Below, piece after piece: positions 16,832 to 26,400 of a stretch of 64,000 nucleotides of DNA (position 1 is the first letter of the stretch; each line of letters opens with the position of its first letter). A program made the position numbers and the translations under genes. The notes under the pieces are model-generated. The model was not told the origin of the DNA. It saw only the letters and a list, made by a program, of their open reading frames with translations, and did not search any database. Source of the DNA: Motilimonas eburnea. Lineage in GTDB: Bacteria > Pseudomonadota > Gammaproteobacteria > Enterobacterales > CBDFNC01. Location of the stretch: NCBI RefSeq assembly GCF_021295345.1, contig NZ_JAIMJB010000015.1:62001-126000 (forward strand), read 5' to 3'.

Positions 16832-18637
16832 CTAGTAATCACGGATCATAAAATGATGGGCTAAAAAGCTTTTAAACTTTTTCACCACATGCAGGCCATG
16901 GCGAAGTAAATCGCGTTCGTTGGGCGTGAGTTGGTTGATGTCTAATAAATTTATCCCTTTTTTACTCGGTGTAATGTGTTGTTCAAGGCGAAGCCAAAAA
17001 AACAGTTGTAAGGTTTCCTGTAAATCTTGACCTTGTTTGGGGTCCAACACGCCGAGTTCGATGAGTTTGCGGGTCCGCGCGAAGCTGTTATTGACATCGA
17101 TGCCTTGTTCGATGGCGAGGGAACGAATGCCATGAACGAGCGTAAAAATGCCGCCTTTTTTAATGTCTAATTCGGCATCCTTGCTTTTTAAGTTGCCAAA
17201 AATACTCAAAGGAGTGGCAAAGGTGAGGGCGATACGAGCAAACTGCGATAACATCAGCTCGCGATCATGGCAACCGGCTAAAATTTGCTGTTTAATCGGC
17301 TTTAACAGGGCCTTGTTACCCGCGACCCCATGGGCATCATTGATGATGGCCAGCTGCATCATGCTGTCGGTATCGCCTTGTAGGCCTCTACTTATCCAGC
17401 TATCGATTTGCTGTTGCCATTGGCTTTGGCTTTTCACCCAAGCTGGGTTACTCACCATGACATTGCCGGGGCAGGGCGGATAACCAAAGCTCAATAAATG
17501 CTGACTAAATTCAGTGAGTACTTGGCTTTGCTCTGGCCACTCTAAATCATCTTCTATTATTAGGCCGTTGTCTTGATCGGTTTTGAGAATTTGCTCACCT
17601 CGCCCTTCGCTGCCCATCACCATTAAGCAAGCGCGATCTTGTATTGCTTTAGGCAGCAACAGCTGAAACAGCTTCTCCATGATCTGGCCATTCATGGTCG
17701 CCATTAGCTCCATGATAAAAACAATTTTAATGCCGTTGTTGGTGAGGTTTTCAACTAAGTTATTAAGGGTATGGGCGGCCGTTTTCAGTTCGTCAATGGT
17801 TTGTGCACGAGCAATGCGCAGGGCGACCACGTGGGAGTGGGTCGAAAATAAGCTTAGCACGTGCGACATCTCTATGATGCCGACAATACTCGGGCCACGT
17901 TTGACCACCACGCGCTCAATACGGTTCTGAGTCATCGCTAGCATGGCATTAAATAGAAAATCCCCGTAATCAATGCTGATCAGGCCATAGTTAGCGTGAT
18001 TGGCCACAGGGCTGTTGCGATCTTCACCGGCCAAGATCCCCGCTTTTAATAAATCTGTGCCAGTCAACATGCCATAAACCCCTTCTTGCTCTACGAGTAA
18101 GGTTTCTATCTTCTGCTCTAGCATCATTTGGGTGGCTTGTAATAGGCTCATTTTCGCGTCAATGACCACTGCAGGCTGTAAGTTGCTGTCATCGATACGG
18201 GTTAAGATAAACTCGGATAGATTCTTACTGCCTTCCCGGGCTTCGAGTTGAGCATATTTTTGCGCCAGATCCCGTTGAAAATAGTCGGCAAACTCGGGGT
18301 TGGTGCTGAGCAATTCACGAAATATGTCCGTTGGCAGGGTGTAACAAAGGGTTTCTTCTAAGGCGCGATAGTCATGCTTACATGGGCTACCAAATTGGCT
18401 GCGGATGTCGAAAAAATCTTGACTCGAATAATGAGTATATAGGGTGTTGTTAGCTGCATTGTATTCTTCAACCAAACCCTTAATGATGATGTAAAAGTGG
18501 GTTGCGCTTTGGCCTTGATGGAGAAAGTGCGTTTGCTCAGGTAAATACACGATATCAAGATGATCACTAAACAGCTTTTGCTGATATTTAGTCAGTAAAT
18601 CAAATGGGCTGTTTGCAAAGATGAGTTGTGCGTCCAT
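16832..18637 (-). CDS. cNMP-binding / CBS / DUF294 nucleotidyltransferase-like protein
   Basis: A 601-residue cytoplasmic protein. Domains in order: a cyclic-nucleotide-binding fold (about 10-125), a CBS pair (about 150-265), a DUF294 nucleotidyltransferase-like domain (about 300-430) with GSEGRGEQILKTDQDNGLII, and a helical DUF294 C-terminal domain (about 460-595). The GS...D-x-D pattern of a nucleotidyltransferase is intact. It forms an operon with the exonuclease and lies upstream of acs on the same strand. The family is often found near acetate uptake genes, so control of acetate metabolism or nucleotide-linked signalling is suspected; the activity is unknown. Confidence 0.9.
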   Translation of the reverse strand: MDAQLIFANSPFDLLTKYQQKLFSDHLDIVYLPEQTHFLHQGQSATHFYIIIKGLVEEYNAANNTLYTHYSSQDFFDIRSQFGSPCKHDYRALEETLCYTLPTDIFRELLSTNPEFADYFQRDLAQKYAQLEAREGSKNLSEFILTRIDDSNLQPAVVIDAKMSLLQATQMMLEQKIETLLVEQEGVYGMLTGTDLLKAGILAGEDRNSPVANHANYGLISIDYGDFLFNAMLAMTQNRIERVVVKRGPSIVGIIEMSHVLSLFSTHSHVVALRIARAQTIDELKTAAHTLNNLVENLTNNGIKIVFIMELMATMNGQIMEKLFQLLLPKAIQDRACLMVMGSEGRGEQILKTDQDNGLIIEDDLEWPEQSQVLTEFSQHLLSFGYPPCPGNVMVSNPAWVKSQSQWQQQIDSWISRGLQGDTDSMMQLAIINDAHGVAGNKALLKPIKQQILAGCHDRELMLSQFARIALTFATPLSIFGNLKSKDAELDIKKGGIFTLVHGIRSLAIEQGIDVNNSFARTRKLIELGVLDPKQGQDLQETLQLFFWLRLEQHITPSKKGINLLDINQLTPNERDLLRHGLHVVKKFKSFLAHHFMIRDY

Positions 18638-18845
18638 CTCACCCTCCCTAATTGCAAAACCATGCTGTGAGCTTAGCGAAAAAACACAACTTGCCTAGCC
18701 AGACTTTAGTCTGATCACAATAATGATAAAAATATCACTAAATCGATGCTAAGTGATAAATCTATCTATTTCTTCACTAAACTGTGATCGAAGTATCGTG
18801 GTTGTTTTTTGTTCATAATTAACTAACGCAGCTTAAGTAGGTATA

Positions 18846-19385
18846 ATGATTAACAAAATATCGAAAGAGAAGGGCTTCAACCTAATAGAGTTAATCATAG
18901 CTCTAGCTGTCATGGGGGTATTACTTGGGGTGGGTCTGCCCAGCTATCAAAGCCTAATTCAAGACCAAAACCTCAAATCGGTTGCTGAAGCAACCTACAG
19001 CCAAATTAAACATGCACAGAGCTTGGCATTAAAACGTAATGAAGCTATCTATCTGCATTTTTGCCAAAATGGTGACGAGTGGCGCACAGGATTAACCAAT
19101 AAGGATCCCTGTGATTGTTATACCGCCAACTCCTGTACCTTAAACGGCCAGGATACCAGCAGTGACTGGATTGATGGTTCCCAGCTGCTACTGGCCACTG
19201 AACGCCCGGTAAACTTTGTGAACAATAGGGTTAGATTTTCACCCGTGCGTTTAACCGCAAATGCAGGTACTATTCGCATAGAAAATGCGCAGCATAAACA
19301 GTTAAGGGTGATCACTAGCATACGTGGTCGAGTAAGAATCTGCCAAGTAGGCGACGTAGGATTAGGTTACAAGGAATGTATCTAA
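18846..19385 (+). CDS. fimT: Minor type IV pilin, FimT/GspH type
   Basis: A 179-residue prepilin. The short basic leader ends in KEKG, with cleavage before F in GFNLIELIIALAVMGVLLG (Glu at +5), followed by a GspH-type globular domain containing four Cys (FCQNG, PCDCY, NSC). AGG lies about five bases before the ATG. It is the first gene of a minor-pilin operon and overlaps pilW by 10 nt. Minor pilins prime pilus assembly and sit at the tip. The promoter should lie in 18638-18845, divergent from the DUF294 gene; no boxes were certain. Confidence 0.85.
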   Translation: MINKISKEKGFNLIELIIALAVMGVLLGVGLPSYQSLIQDQNLKSVAEATYSQIKHAQSLALKRNEAIYLHFCQNGDEWRTGLTNKDPCDCYTANSCTLNGQDTSSDWIDGSQLLLATERPVNFVNNRVRFSPVRLTANAGTIRIENAQHKQLRVITSIRGRVRICQVGDVGLGYKECI

Positions 19386-20062
19386 ATAAGCACAAAGGTT
19401 TTTCATTAGTTGAATTGATGATCTCCCTCGTACTGGGCACCTTAGTGATCGCCATGATCTCTAGCCTATACGTCAGTGGCGTTGTCAACAATGTTAAAAG
19501 CATCAAATACTCCCGCATGAAAACCGACCTGCAAGCGGTGATGCATCTAATGGAATCTGATATCCGCCGCGCGGGTTATCGGGGAGATACTATATCGTAT
19601 GCCTTGGGCACGGTTTCTGGGGCGAATAGGTTTATGTGGTTAGATACGGTGAGTGCTGCAGGTGTATCTTTTGCAGAAAGGTCGGCAAAAGTGTTTACCC
19701 ATGCCGGTGGCACGGGGACCAATAACTGCATCATTTTCATGTATGACAGAAACAAATCCGGTGGCGACCCTGAAGCTGATGAAGTCTTTGGTTTTCGGTT
19801 AAACGCACAAAAAGTTGAAATAGGCTCATCAATCCCCAAAGCGTCAACCAACTGTAGCCGTGGCACTTGGGAAGCGATTACCGATAAGAACTTTATCACC
19901 ATAGAAAAGCTTGAGTTTGCAGAGAAAGTGGTTGCGCCTGATAAATCACGGGTTCGTTTTGTGGAAGTGACCCTTAAAGGGGCAACCTCGATTGCCCAAG
20001 CAACGGCGAATGAAGAGATATCCTCATTGATTCAAATTCGAAATATGGAAATGCTGAGATGA
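19376..20062 (+). CDS. pilW: Minor type IV pilin PilW
   Basis: A 228-residue prepilin. Leader MYLNKHKG, then FSLVELMISLVLGTLVIAMI with Glu at +5. DLQAVMHLMESDIRRAGYRG right after the membrane helix is characteristic of PilW. It overlaps fimT by 10 nt and pilX by 4 nt (ATGA), so translation is coupled. It takes part in the tip priming complex of type IVa pili. Confidence 0.88.
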   Translation: MYLNKHKGFSLVELMISLVLGTLVIAMISSLYVSGVVNNVKSIKYSRMKTDLQAVMHLMESDIRRAGYRGDTISYALGTVSGANRFMWLDTVSAAGVSFAERSAKVFTHAGGTGTNNCIIFMYDRNKSGGDPEADEVFGFRLNAQKVEIGSSIPKASTNCSRGTWEAITDKNFITIEKLEFAEKVVAPDKSRVRFVEVTLKGATSIAQATANEEISSLIQIRNMEMLR

Positions 20063-21222
20063 TGAAATCAGTCAAGATGAAAAAGCAGCAAGCAGGTTTA
20101 GCCATGCTAACCGTGACTATGCTATTACTCATTTCCGCTACCAGCTTTACGTTTTATTCCGTAAAGTCGCGCGTAATGGAAGCTAAAATTAGCAGTAACG
20201 ATTTTCGCTACCGTGAAACCTTCGTCAATGCTGAGGCGGGCCTAGAGCATGCCATTAGCTTTTTAAGCACCAGTGGTTGGCAGGATTCTGTGCCGGGCTT
20301 AGCGCCTGATGTGGTGGATGGAAAAAATGTATACAAATTAGCCAAGGCCGATGTTTACAACGTTGCTATCACAGATGAGTGTGCAGGTTGTGGTTTGGTG
20401 ACGGTGGCATCCACTGGTAAAGGTGATAGCGGGACACTGGAAAGAACGATTTCAAAGATAGCGGTGTTTGCCCCTGCCATTGAGGATATTCGCTCGCCGC
20501 TCATTACCGCGGGGGGGACCACGATGACCGGCGCCGTCCATGTATTATCCAAAGACCCAACCCTTATTGATGCAAAGAAAGCAGAGCATGCCATCAATTC
20601 TGGAGGGGTTGATGTGACAAATGATGGCTCTTTAGATACAGATGGCTCACCCGTTAAAACCAATAATGCGGCACTGCGAGGCGACAACTTAGCTAAATAT
20701 TTGGGTGTCAAAGAAACAGAATGGCAAGACTTTGCCAACGACACCAGTAAGGTGATAAAAATAAGCGGCTGTGCGGATCTGGCTTCAGCTGCGGCGCAAT
20801 CAACACAAGGCAATGACCCAGCAGCATGGAAAACGGTTTGGGTCGTAGGAGACTGCTTGGTTAATTTAGGTAGCCTAGGCACTGCCAGTAAACCGGTTTC
20901 AATCGTTGTGCAAGACGGCCATGTGATGAACCGAGATGCAGCAGGTAACATCATTGCGGGAAACATTGGCAATTTTTATGGTTTGTTGTATGCCTTTAAT
21001 ACCTCAGCCACTAACACTTCGAGAAAATACGCTCGCCTAAAATTTAATGTTGTGGGTCAATTTTACGGCAGTTTGGTATTTGATTATAAGTACACTTTTT
21101 CTTACAACTCATCGCTAAAGGTCATTTATCGTGAAGACTTACTCGATATGGTCAAAAAGAAATTTGATGAAAACTTGGCACAAGCATACTGGTTACCAGG
21201 AGGCTGGAATGACCTATCTTAA
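20059..21222 (+). CDS. pilX: Minor pilin PilX-like, with a long C-terminal domain
   Basis: A 387-residue protein. The N-terminus (KKQQAGLAMLTVTMLLLISA) and FVNAEAGLEHAISFL match the PilX_N domain; PilX lacks the usual Glu5, as here. It is about twice the length of Pseudomonas PilX. The extra part (about 140-387) is beta-rich with paired Cys (CAGC, GDC) and of unknown function. A run of seven G (20511-20517) lies in the coding sequence and could slip. The coding region overlaps pilV by 14 nt. Confidence 0.82.
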   Translation: MMKSVKMKKQQAGLAMLTVTMLLLISATSFTFYSVKSRVMEAKISSNDFRYRETFVNAEAGLEHAISFLSTSGWQDSVPGLAPDVVDGKNVYKLAKADVYNVAITDECAGCGLVTVASTGKGDSGTLERTISKIAVFAPAIEDIRSPLITAGGTTMTGAVHVLSKDPTLIDAKKAEHAINSGGVDVTNDGSLDTDGSPVKTNNAALRGDNLAKYLGVKETEWQDFANDTSKVIKISGCADLASAAAQSTQGNDPAAWKTVWVVGDCLVNLGSLGTASKPVSIVVQDGHVMNRDAAGNIIAGNIGNFYGLLYAFNTSATNTSRKYARLKFNVVGQFYGSLVFDYKYTFSYNSSLKVIYREDLLDMVKKKFDENLAQAYWLPGGWNDLS

Positions 21223-22096
21223 GCAAAAAGGGTTTGGCTTAATTGAAGTCTTAATCTCATTACTGGTTATCAGTGTGGGGGTAGCCGGTATCATTGGTTT
21301 GCAAAACTACATGCGTAAAACCAGCGCGGAGGCCGAAGAGTATTTAATTTCAGCGCGGTTAGCTCAGCAATCGTTAGATGATGCACGCGGTTTTACCGAT
21401 GGTAATTTTGCCACCATTGTATCGGGTGGGCTGCTTAATTATTTAAGTAGTGCGAGCTCCCACACAGTGAATGGGGTGACTTTTACTCGAACCGTGAATG
21501 CAACGGATGTTGCGGTTGATGCGGCAGGTGGGCTTGGTGATAAGACGCAGTTAAAGCAATTAAAAGTAGAGTTTAAGTGGAGCTCACTGGATGGCGTAAG
21601 CCGAGCACAATCGTTAGAAATGCCCATTAGCCCAGTTAGCTTATTTGAAGCAGACAGTTATTATGCCATAGGTAAAACTGGCGCTGGAGTGGGCGGGGGC
21701 GTAGGCGGTGGAGGAGGCTCCGCAAATCCGCCGTTGGATCTGGATCCATCTAAGGCTGCTCATATGCCGCCAGCCTATGTGGCAGATTACGAGTATTCAA
21801 ATGAAGATCAAGTTACAATAGCGGGTATAAAGTATTCGTGCTTTAATGCAGCCTGGTGTAGTGATGACGCTACCTATGGGCCTGGCAAGACTTATTTTAA
21901 TGCTGCATGGTCCATCTGTCGAAACAGTGACTTAACACCTGCAAAATGCCGTAAATGTATGGACGCGACTAATGCTTATGCCGTGTCATGCCCGCCTTGC
22001 ACAACCGCAAGCGGCGATGAGTACACTTGTCCTCCTCCCACTCCAGAGCCGAGTGGTGAACCAAGTGGTGAACCAAACGCTGAACCTGGGGCATAA
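21209..22096 (+). CDS. pilV: Minor pilin PilV with a C-terminal chitin-binding-like domain
   Basis: A 295-residue prepilin. Leader MTYLKQKG, then FGLIEVLISLLVISVGVAGI. AGGAGG lies five bases before ATG 21209, which I prefer over the longer in-frame start inside pilX. After the pilin domain comes a Gly-rich linker (GAGVGGGVGGGGGS, about 151-164), then a segment (about 175-235) with the aromatic pattern of a CBM5/12 chitin-binding module: DYEYSNEDQVTIAGIKYSC followed by YGPG and AAWSIC. A Cys-rich stretch follows, then a Pro/Glu tail (PEPSGEPSGEPNAEPGA). Adhesion to chitin by the pilus tip is my inference. It is the last gene of the operon; no pilY1 or pilE follows. Confidence 0.85.
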   Translation: MTYLKQKGFGLIEVLISLLVISVGVAGIIGLQNYMRKTSAEAEEYLISARLAQQSLDDARGFTDGNFATIVSGGLLNYLSSASSHTVNGVTFTRTVNATDVAVDAAGGLGDKTQLKQLKVEFKWSSLDGVSRAQSLEMPISPVSLFEADSYYAIGKTGAGVGGGVGGGGGSANPPLDLDPSKAAHMPPAYVADYEYSNEDQVTIAGIKYSCFNAAWCSDDATYGPGKTYFNAAWSICRNSDLTPAKCRKCMDATNAYAVSCPPCTTASGDEYTCPPPTPEPSGEPSGEPNAEPGA

Positions 22097-22156
22097 ACAT
22101 ACTATCGCGATATTCGATTCGTTGAACGTTACATCGCGAAATAACTTAGCTACAAT

Positions 22157-22198
22157 AAAGGCACTTATCCTTTTCGGAATCATTTAAGTGCCTTTTTT
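22157..22198 (+). terminator. Terminator of the minor-pilin operon, overlapping the MFS start
   Basis: AAAGGCACTTA (22157-22167) pairs perfectly with TAAGTGCCTTT (22185-22195), loop of 17, ending in a T run. The only possible start codon of the next gene (GTG 22188) lies in the right arm. Confidence 0.85.
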
Positions 22199-23327
22199 AT
22201 CTTCTCCTCTTTGGCTTGCTGGTTTTTTCTCCTTATTTTTCTTTGCTTGGGGCATTTTTTTACCTTTCTGGGCGCTTTGGCTTGAAGGTGAGGGGTTAAC
22301 CGCGGGGCAAATTGGTTTGGTACTGGGGGCGGGCTTGCTTTTGCGTTGTTTTGCTAGCTTGCTGATCGTGCCCAGAGTCAAAAATGAAAGCCAATTATTA
22401 CCAGCGATCCGTTACCTTTGTTTTTTTACCTTGGCTTGTTTTGCCTTGTTTTTATTTTTACAGGGTTTTGTCTTACTCGCCCTTGGTACCTTGTTGGCAA
22501 ACTTTGTGATTTCACCCTTGATGCCCCTAGGGGATGCGTTAGCGGCCAAATGGGTGAGTCAGATCCGCCTTGATTATGGTAAGGTGCGTTTGTGGGGCTC
22601 GGTCAGTTTTATTATTTCGTCGAGTATTTTGGGCGGTTTGATCACTCGCTTTGATCATTCGATTATTCTTTACGCCATGCTGGCCAGCTTGCTGGCATTG
22701 GTATTAATGAGCTGGTTTAAGCCGGCCACCTTGCCGCAAGATTCTCTACAGCAAACTAATGTTTCGGTGCCTTTATGGCAGGTATTAAAGCAGCCGAGTG
22801 TGGTACGGTTTATGATGCTCACCAGCTGTATCCAAGGCAGTCACGCCGCTTACTATAGTTTCAGCTCTATTTATTGGAAAAGCGTGGGTTATAGCGAAAC
22901 TACCATAGGTTATTTGTGGGGCTTTTCGGTGTTGGCTGAAGTTGGCTTGATGGCGATTGCCAGTAAGTGGTTTGGCCGCTGGCGCGCCAGCCAGTTGTTT
23001 ATGTTGGCGGGCGTTGGCGTAGCAGTGCGCTGGAGTATGTTAGCCTTCACTAGCGAGTTGAGCCTAGTGATAGTGGCCCAAGCCTTACATGCGATCACCT
23101 TTGCCGCGGCTCAGATTGCGGCGATCCGTTATATTTCAGAAGAAGCGCCGCCGCAGTTCGCTATCCAATTACAGGCTCTCTATTCGGCCATTGCCCTTGG
23201 TCTGGTGACAGCTGTGTTAACTTGGTTGTCGGGCTATTTGTACCCAAGTTGGCAGGGTCAGGTGTTTTGGTTGATGGCGGTATTGGCATTGCCAGTATTT
23301 TGGCTGGCACGTCGGCGTCAAGTCTAA
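22188..23327 (+). CDS. MFS transporter, HcaT-like
   Basis: A 379-residue protein with 12 predicted membrane segments. GIFLPFWALWLEGEGLTAGQ followed by IGLVLGAGLLLRC is clearly like E. coli HcaT (3-phenylpropionate permease group; GIFLPFWSVWLKGIGLT). The substrate is not predictable. The start must be GTG 22188, because an in-frame TAA directly precedes it and no early alternative exists. That GTG is inside the terminator of the pilin operon and has no good ribosome site (only a weak GGA). So transcription must read through, or begin inside the hairpin. The codons are ordinary and the reading frame is intact. Confidence 0.85.
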   Translation: MPFLSSPLWLAGFFSLFFFAWGIFLPFWALWLEGEGLTAGQIGLVLGAGLLLRCFASLLIVPRVKNESQLLPAIRYLCFFTLACFALFLFLQGFVLLALGTLLANFVISPLMPLGDALAAKWVSQIRLDYGKVRLWGSVSFIISSSILGGLITRFDHSIILYAMLASLLALVLMSWFKPATLPQDSLQQTNVSVPLWQVLKQPSVVRFMMLTSCIQGSHAAYYSFSSIYWKSVGYSETTIGYLWGFSVLAEVGLMAIASKWFGRWRASQLFMLAGVGVAVRWSMLAFTSELSLVIVAQALHAITFAAAQIAAIRYISEEAPPQFAIQLQALYSAIALGLVTAVLTWLSGYLYPSWQGQVFWLMAVLALPVFWLARRRQV

Positions 23328-23402
23328 CTCTGTGAATTTGCCTCTTGTTTTGAATTAACGCATTAATAACAATAGCGTAAATATTCTTTGTTCGAGTGCG
23401 CC

Positions 23403-26400
23403 ATGGATCTTGGCTGGTTAGTTGCCCCGGTTTCGGTGGCTTATTTATGTGTTTTGTTTTTAATTGCTTGGCTTGGCGATCGCCTGACGGCCAAGCGGTT
23501 AAAATGGCAACCACTGATTTACAGCCTGTCGATTGGCGTGTACTGCACCTCTTGGTCTTTTTTTGGCACCGTCGGTCAAGCCAGTACCGACTTTTGGTCG
23601 TTTATCCCCATCTATCTGGGCCCGATTTTGATGTTTGCCTTTGGCTGGAAGCTGATTGGACGCATCATCTTGATTGCCAAACGCGAGCACATTACCTCCA
23701 TTGCTGACTTTATTGCGTCGCGTTACGGTAAATCGCAAAAGTTGGCCATGGTGATCACCTTGATCGCCATCATCGGTATTTTGCCTTATATCGCGTTACA
23801 ACTGCGAGCCATCGTGATGGGGCTGGAGCTGCTAGGCACACCGACCGTTAGCAGTGCCTATAACAGTGATAATGCTGGCCTTATGGCGCTGTTGGTGAGC
23901 CTTGCGCTGGCCATGTTTACCATTTTATTTGGTACTCGCAAAATCGACATCACCGAGCATCATCGCGGCATGGTAATTGCGGTGGCGTTTGAATCCTTGG
24001 TAAAGCTCGTGACCTTTGTCGCCGTGGGCGTGTTTGCCGCTTATGTGTTTTACACCGCGCCGAGCGCCATTACCGAGCCAATACAGGCGCAATTTAACCA
24101 GCAAGCGAGTTATTTAAGCTGGGGGCAGGGCATTGAAATGTTAGTGCTCACTTTGCTTGCCGCCTTTGCTATGGTTTGTTTGCCTCGCCAATTTCATGTC
24201 ACAGTGGTGGAAAACAGCCAAGGCCAGGACATCCATTGGGCGCGTTGGCTGTTTCCGATTTATTTGCTGGCGATGGGCGCGTTTGTGTTGCCTTTGGCCA
24301 TGGCGGGACAGCTTTGGTTAGGCAGTGATGTCAGTCCTGATCATTATGTGATCAGTCTGCCCATGGCCTTTGATCATCCATATTTAGCCATCGCCGCGTA
24401 TTTGGGCGGTATGTCTGCCGCCAGTGGCATGGTGATTGTGGCCACCATTGCCCTGAGCATCATGATCAGTAACGACATCGTATTACCGCTGCTGCTGCGT
24501 CGTCAAAACTTTGAGCAAAACAGTTTTGTAGAATTTAAAGACTTGTTGATCAAGGTGCGGCGCACGGCCATTGTCGTGATCTTGCTGTTGGCGTGGGGTG
24601 CACATTTACTGTTAAGTCAACTGGAATCTCTTGCTGCCATTGGTGTGCTTTCCTTTGCCGCTATCGCTTTATTTGCCCCTGCGCTGATCATGGGGCTATT
24701 TTGGCGCAATGCGAATCGAAAAGGCGTCTATGTAGGCTTGGCGCTGGGGTTTAGTTTTTGGCTGTTAACCTTGTGTCATGAGCTCAACTGGCTACCCGGC
24801 GATGCGCAATCGAATTCGTTAATTTGGCTGATCACTCCGCCACAATTTGGGGTTTTTATTGATCTCAGCCCGGCTTATTGGGGGATCATCCTTAGTCTAT
24901 TAAGCAATTTGTTGGGGTATCTTGTTGGCTCAAGTTTATCGTCACCCGCGTTAAGTGAGCGCATGCAGGCCTCATCTTTTGTCGGTAATGTTGATAAAGA
25001 TCCGGTGGCGTTTTATCAAGCCAAGGTGCGCATCGAAGAGCTAGAAATGCTAGCGACCCGCTTTTTAGGTAGACGCCGAGTTAAATTGCATTTTTCCCGC
25101 TATGCCAGAATTAATGATTTGGTACTTAAACCCGAAATGCAGGCGCCGGGCTCCTTGATTGAATTAACGGAGCGCTTACTTGCCGGTGTCTTTGGTGCAT
25201 CCTCGGCGCGCTTAGTGTTATCGTCAGCCCTACAAGGTAGGGACATGCAGCTTGATGAGCTGGCTACCATAGTGGATGAAGCTTCGGAATTATTTCAATT
25301 TAACCGCGGCCTGCTGCAAGGGGCGATAGAGCACATCAATCAAGGTATTTCCGTGGTGGATAGCCAGCTGCAGCTGGTGGCGTGGAATCGACGTTACATC
25401 GAGCTCTTTAACTTCCCGAAAGAGTTGATCCAAGTTGGGCGACCGATTGAAGACATTATGCGTTATAACGCCGAACAAGGCTTACTGGGTTTAGGCGATA
25501 TCGAGTCGCAAATCGCCAAACGCCTTGAGCATATGCGTAATGGCACCCCCCATGAATCATCGCGTACTCGCCTTGATGGCCGCGAGATCCAAATGCAAGG
25601 CAACCCGATGCCCGGTGGTGGATTTGTTATGACCTTCAACGACATTACGCCGTTTCGCCAAGCCGAAAAAGCCTTAAAAGAAGCCAATGAAAACTTGGAA
25701 GCGAGGGTGGCCGAGCGCACCGAAGCCTTATCGCATTTGAACTCGCAGCTTATGTATGCAACCGAATTATCTGAGCAAGCCAACCTTTCCAAAACCCGCT
25801 TTTTAGCGGCGGTGAGTCACGATTTGATGCAGCCGTTGAATGCGGCAAAACTGTTCACCTCATCACTGCGGGAGATGGCGAACACGCCAGAAACGTCCAC
25901 CTTGGCGAAACATATCGATGATTCCCTCACCTCGGCCGAGGAGCTTATCGGTGATTTACTGGATATGTCGCGCTTAGAAGCGGGCAAGTTGACACCTAAG
26001 CTAAAGCATTTTTATTTGAACGACGTGTTAAGCCAACTGGATGCGGAGTTTAGTGTATTGGGTAAGGAATACGGGGTGCGCTTTCACACACAACATGCGC
26101 ATTTACCGGTTTATTCCGATCCCAAGTTGTTGCGCCGGATCTTACAAAACTTTTTAACCAATGCGTTTCGTTACAACCCGCAGGGCAAGGTATTACTGGG
26201 CGTGCGCCGCGTGGCGGGCGAAGTGGAAATTCAAGTGTGGGATAATGGCCCGGGCATTCCTGAGCATAAGTTAGCGGATATTTTTGAAGAGTTTTTACGT
26301 CTCGATCATTCTAAAACCGCGCAAGAGCAGGGCTTAGGCTTAGGCCTTGCCATTGCGAAAGGCTTGGCTAAGTTATTGGGACATCAATTGTTGGTGCGCT

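Noticed and set aside
22188-22381. Minus-strand Lys-rich ORF opposite the MFS start
   Set aside because: Shadow of a clear membrane-protein frame on the plus strand.
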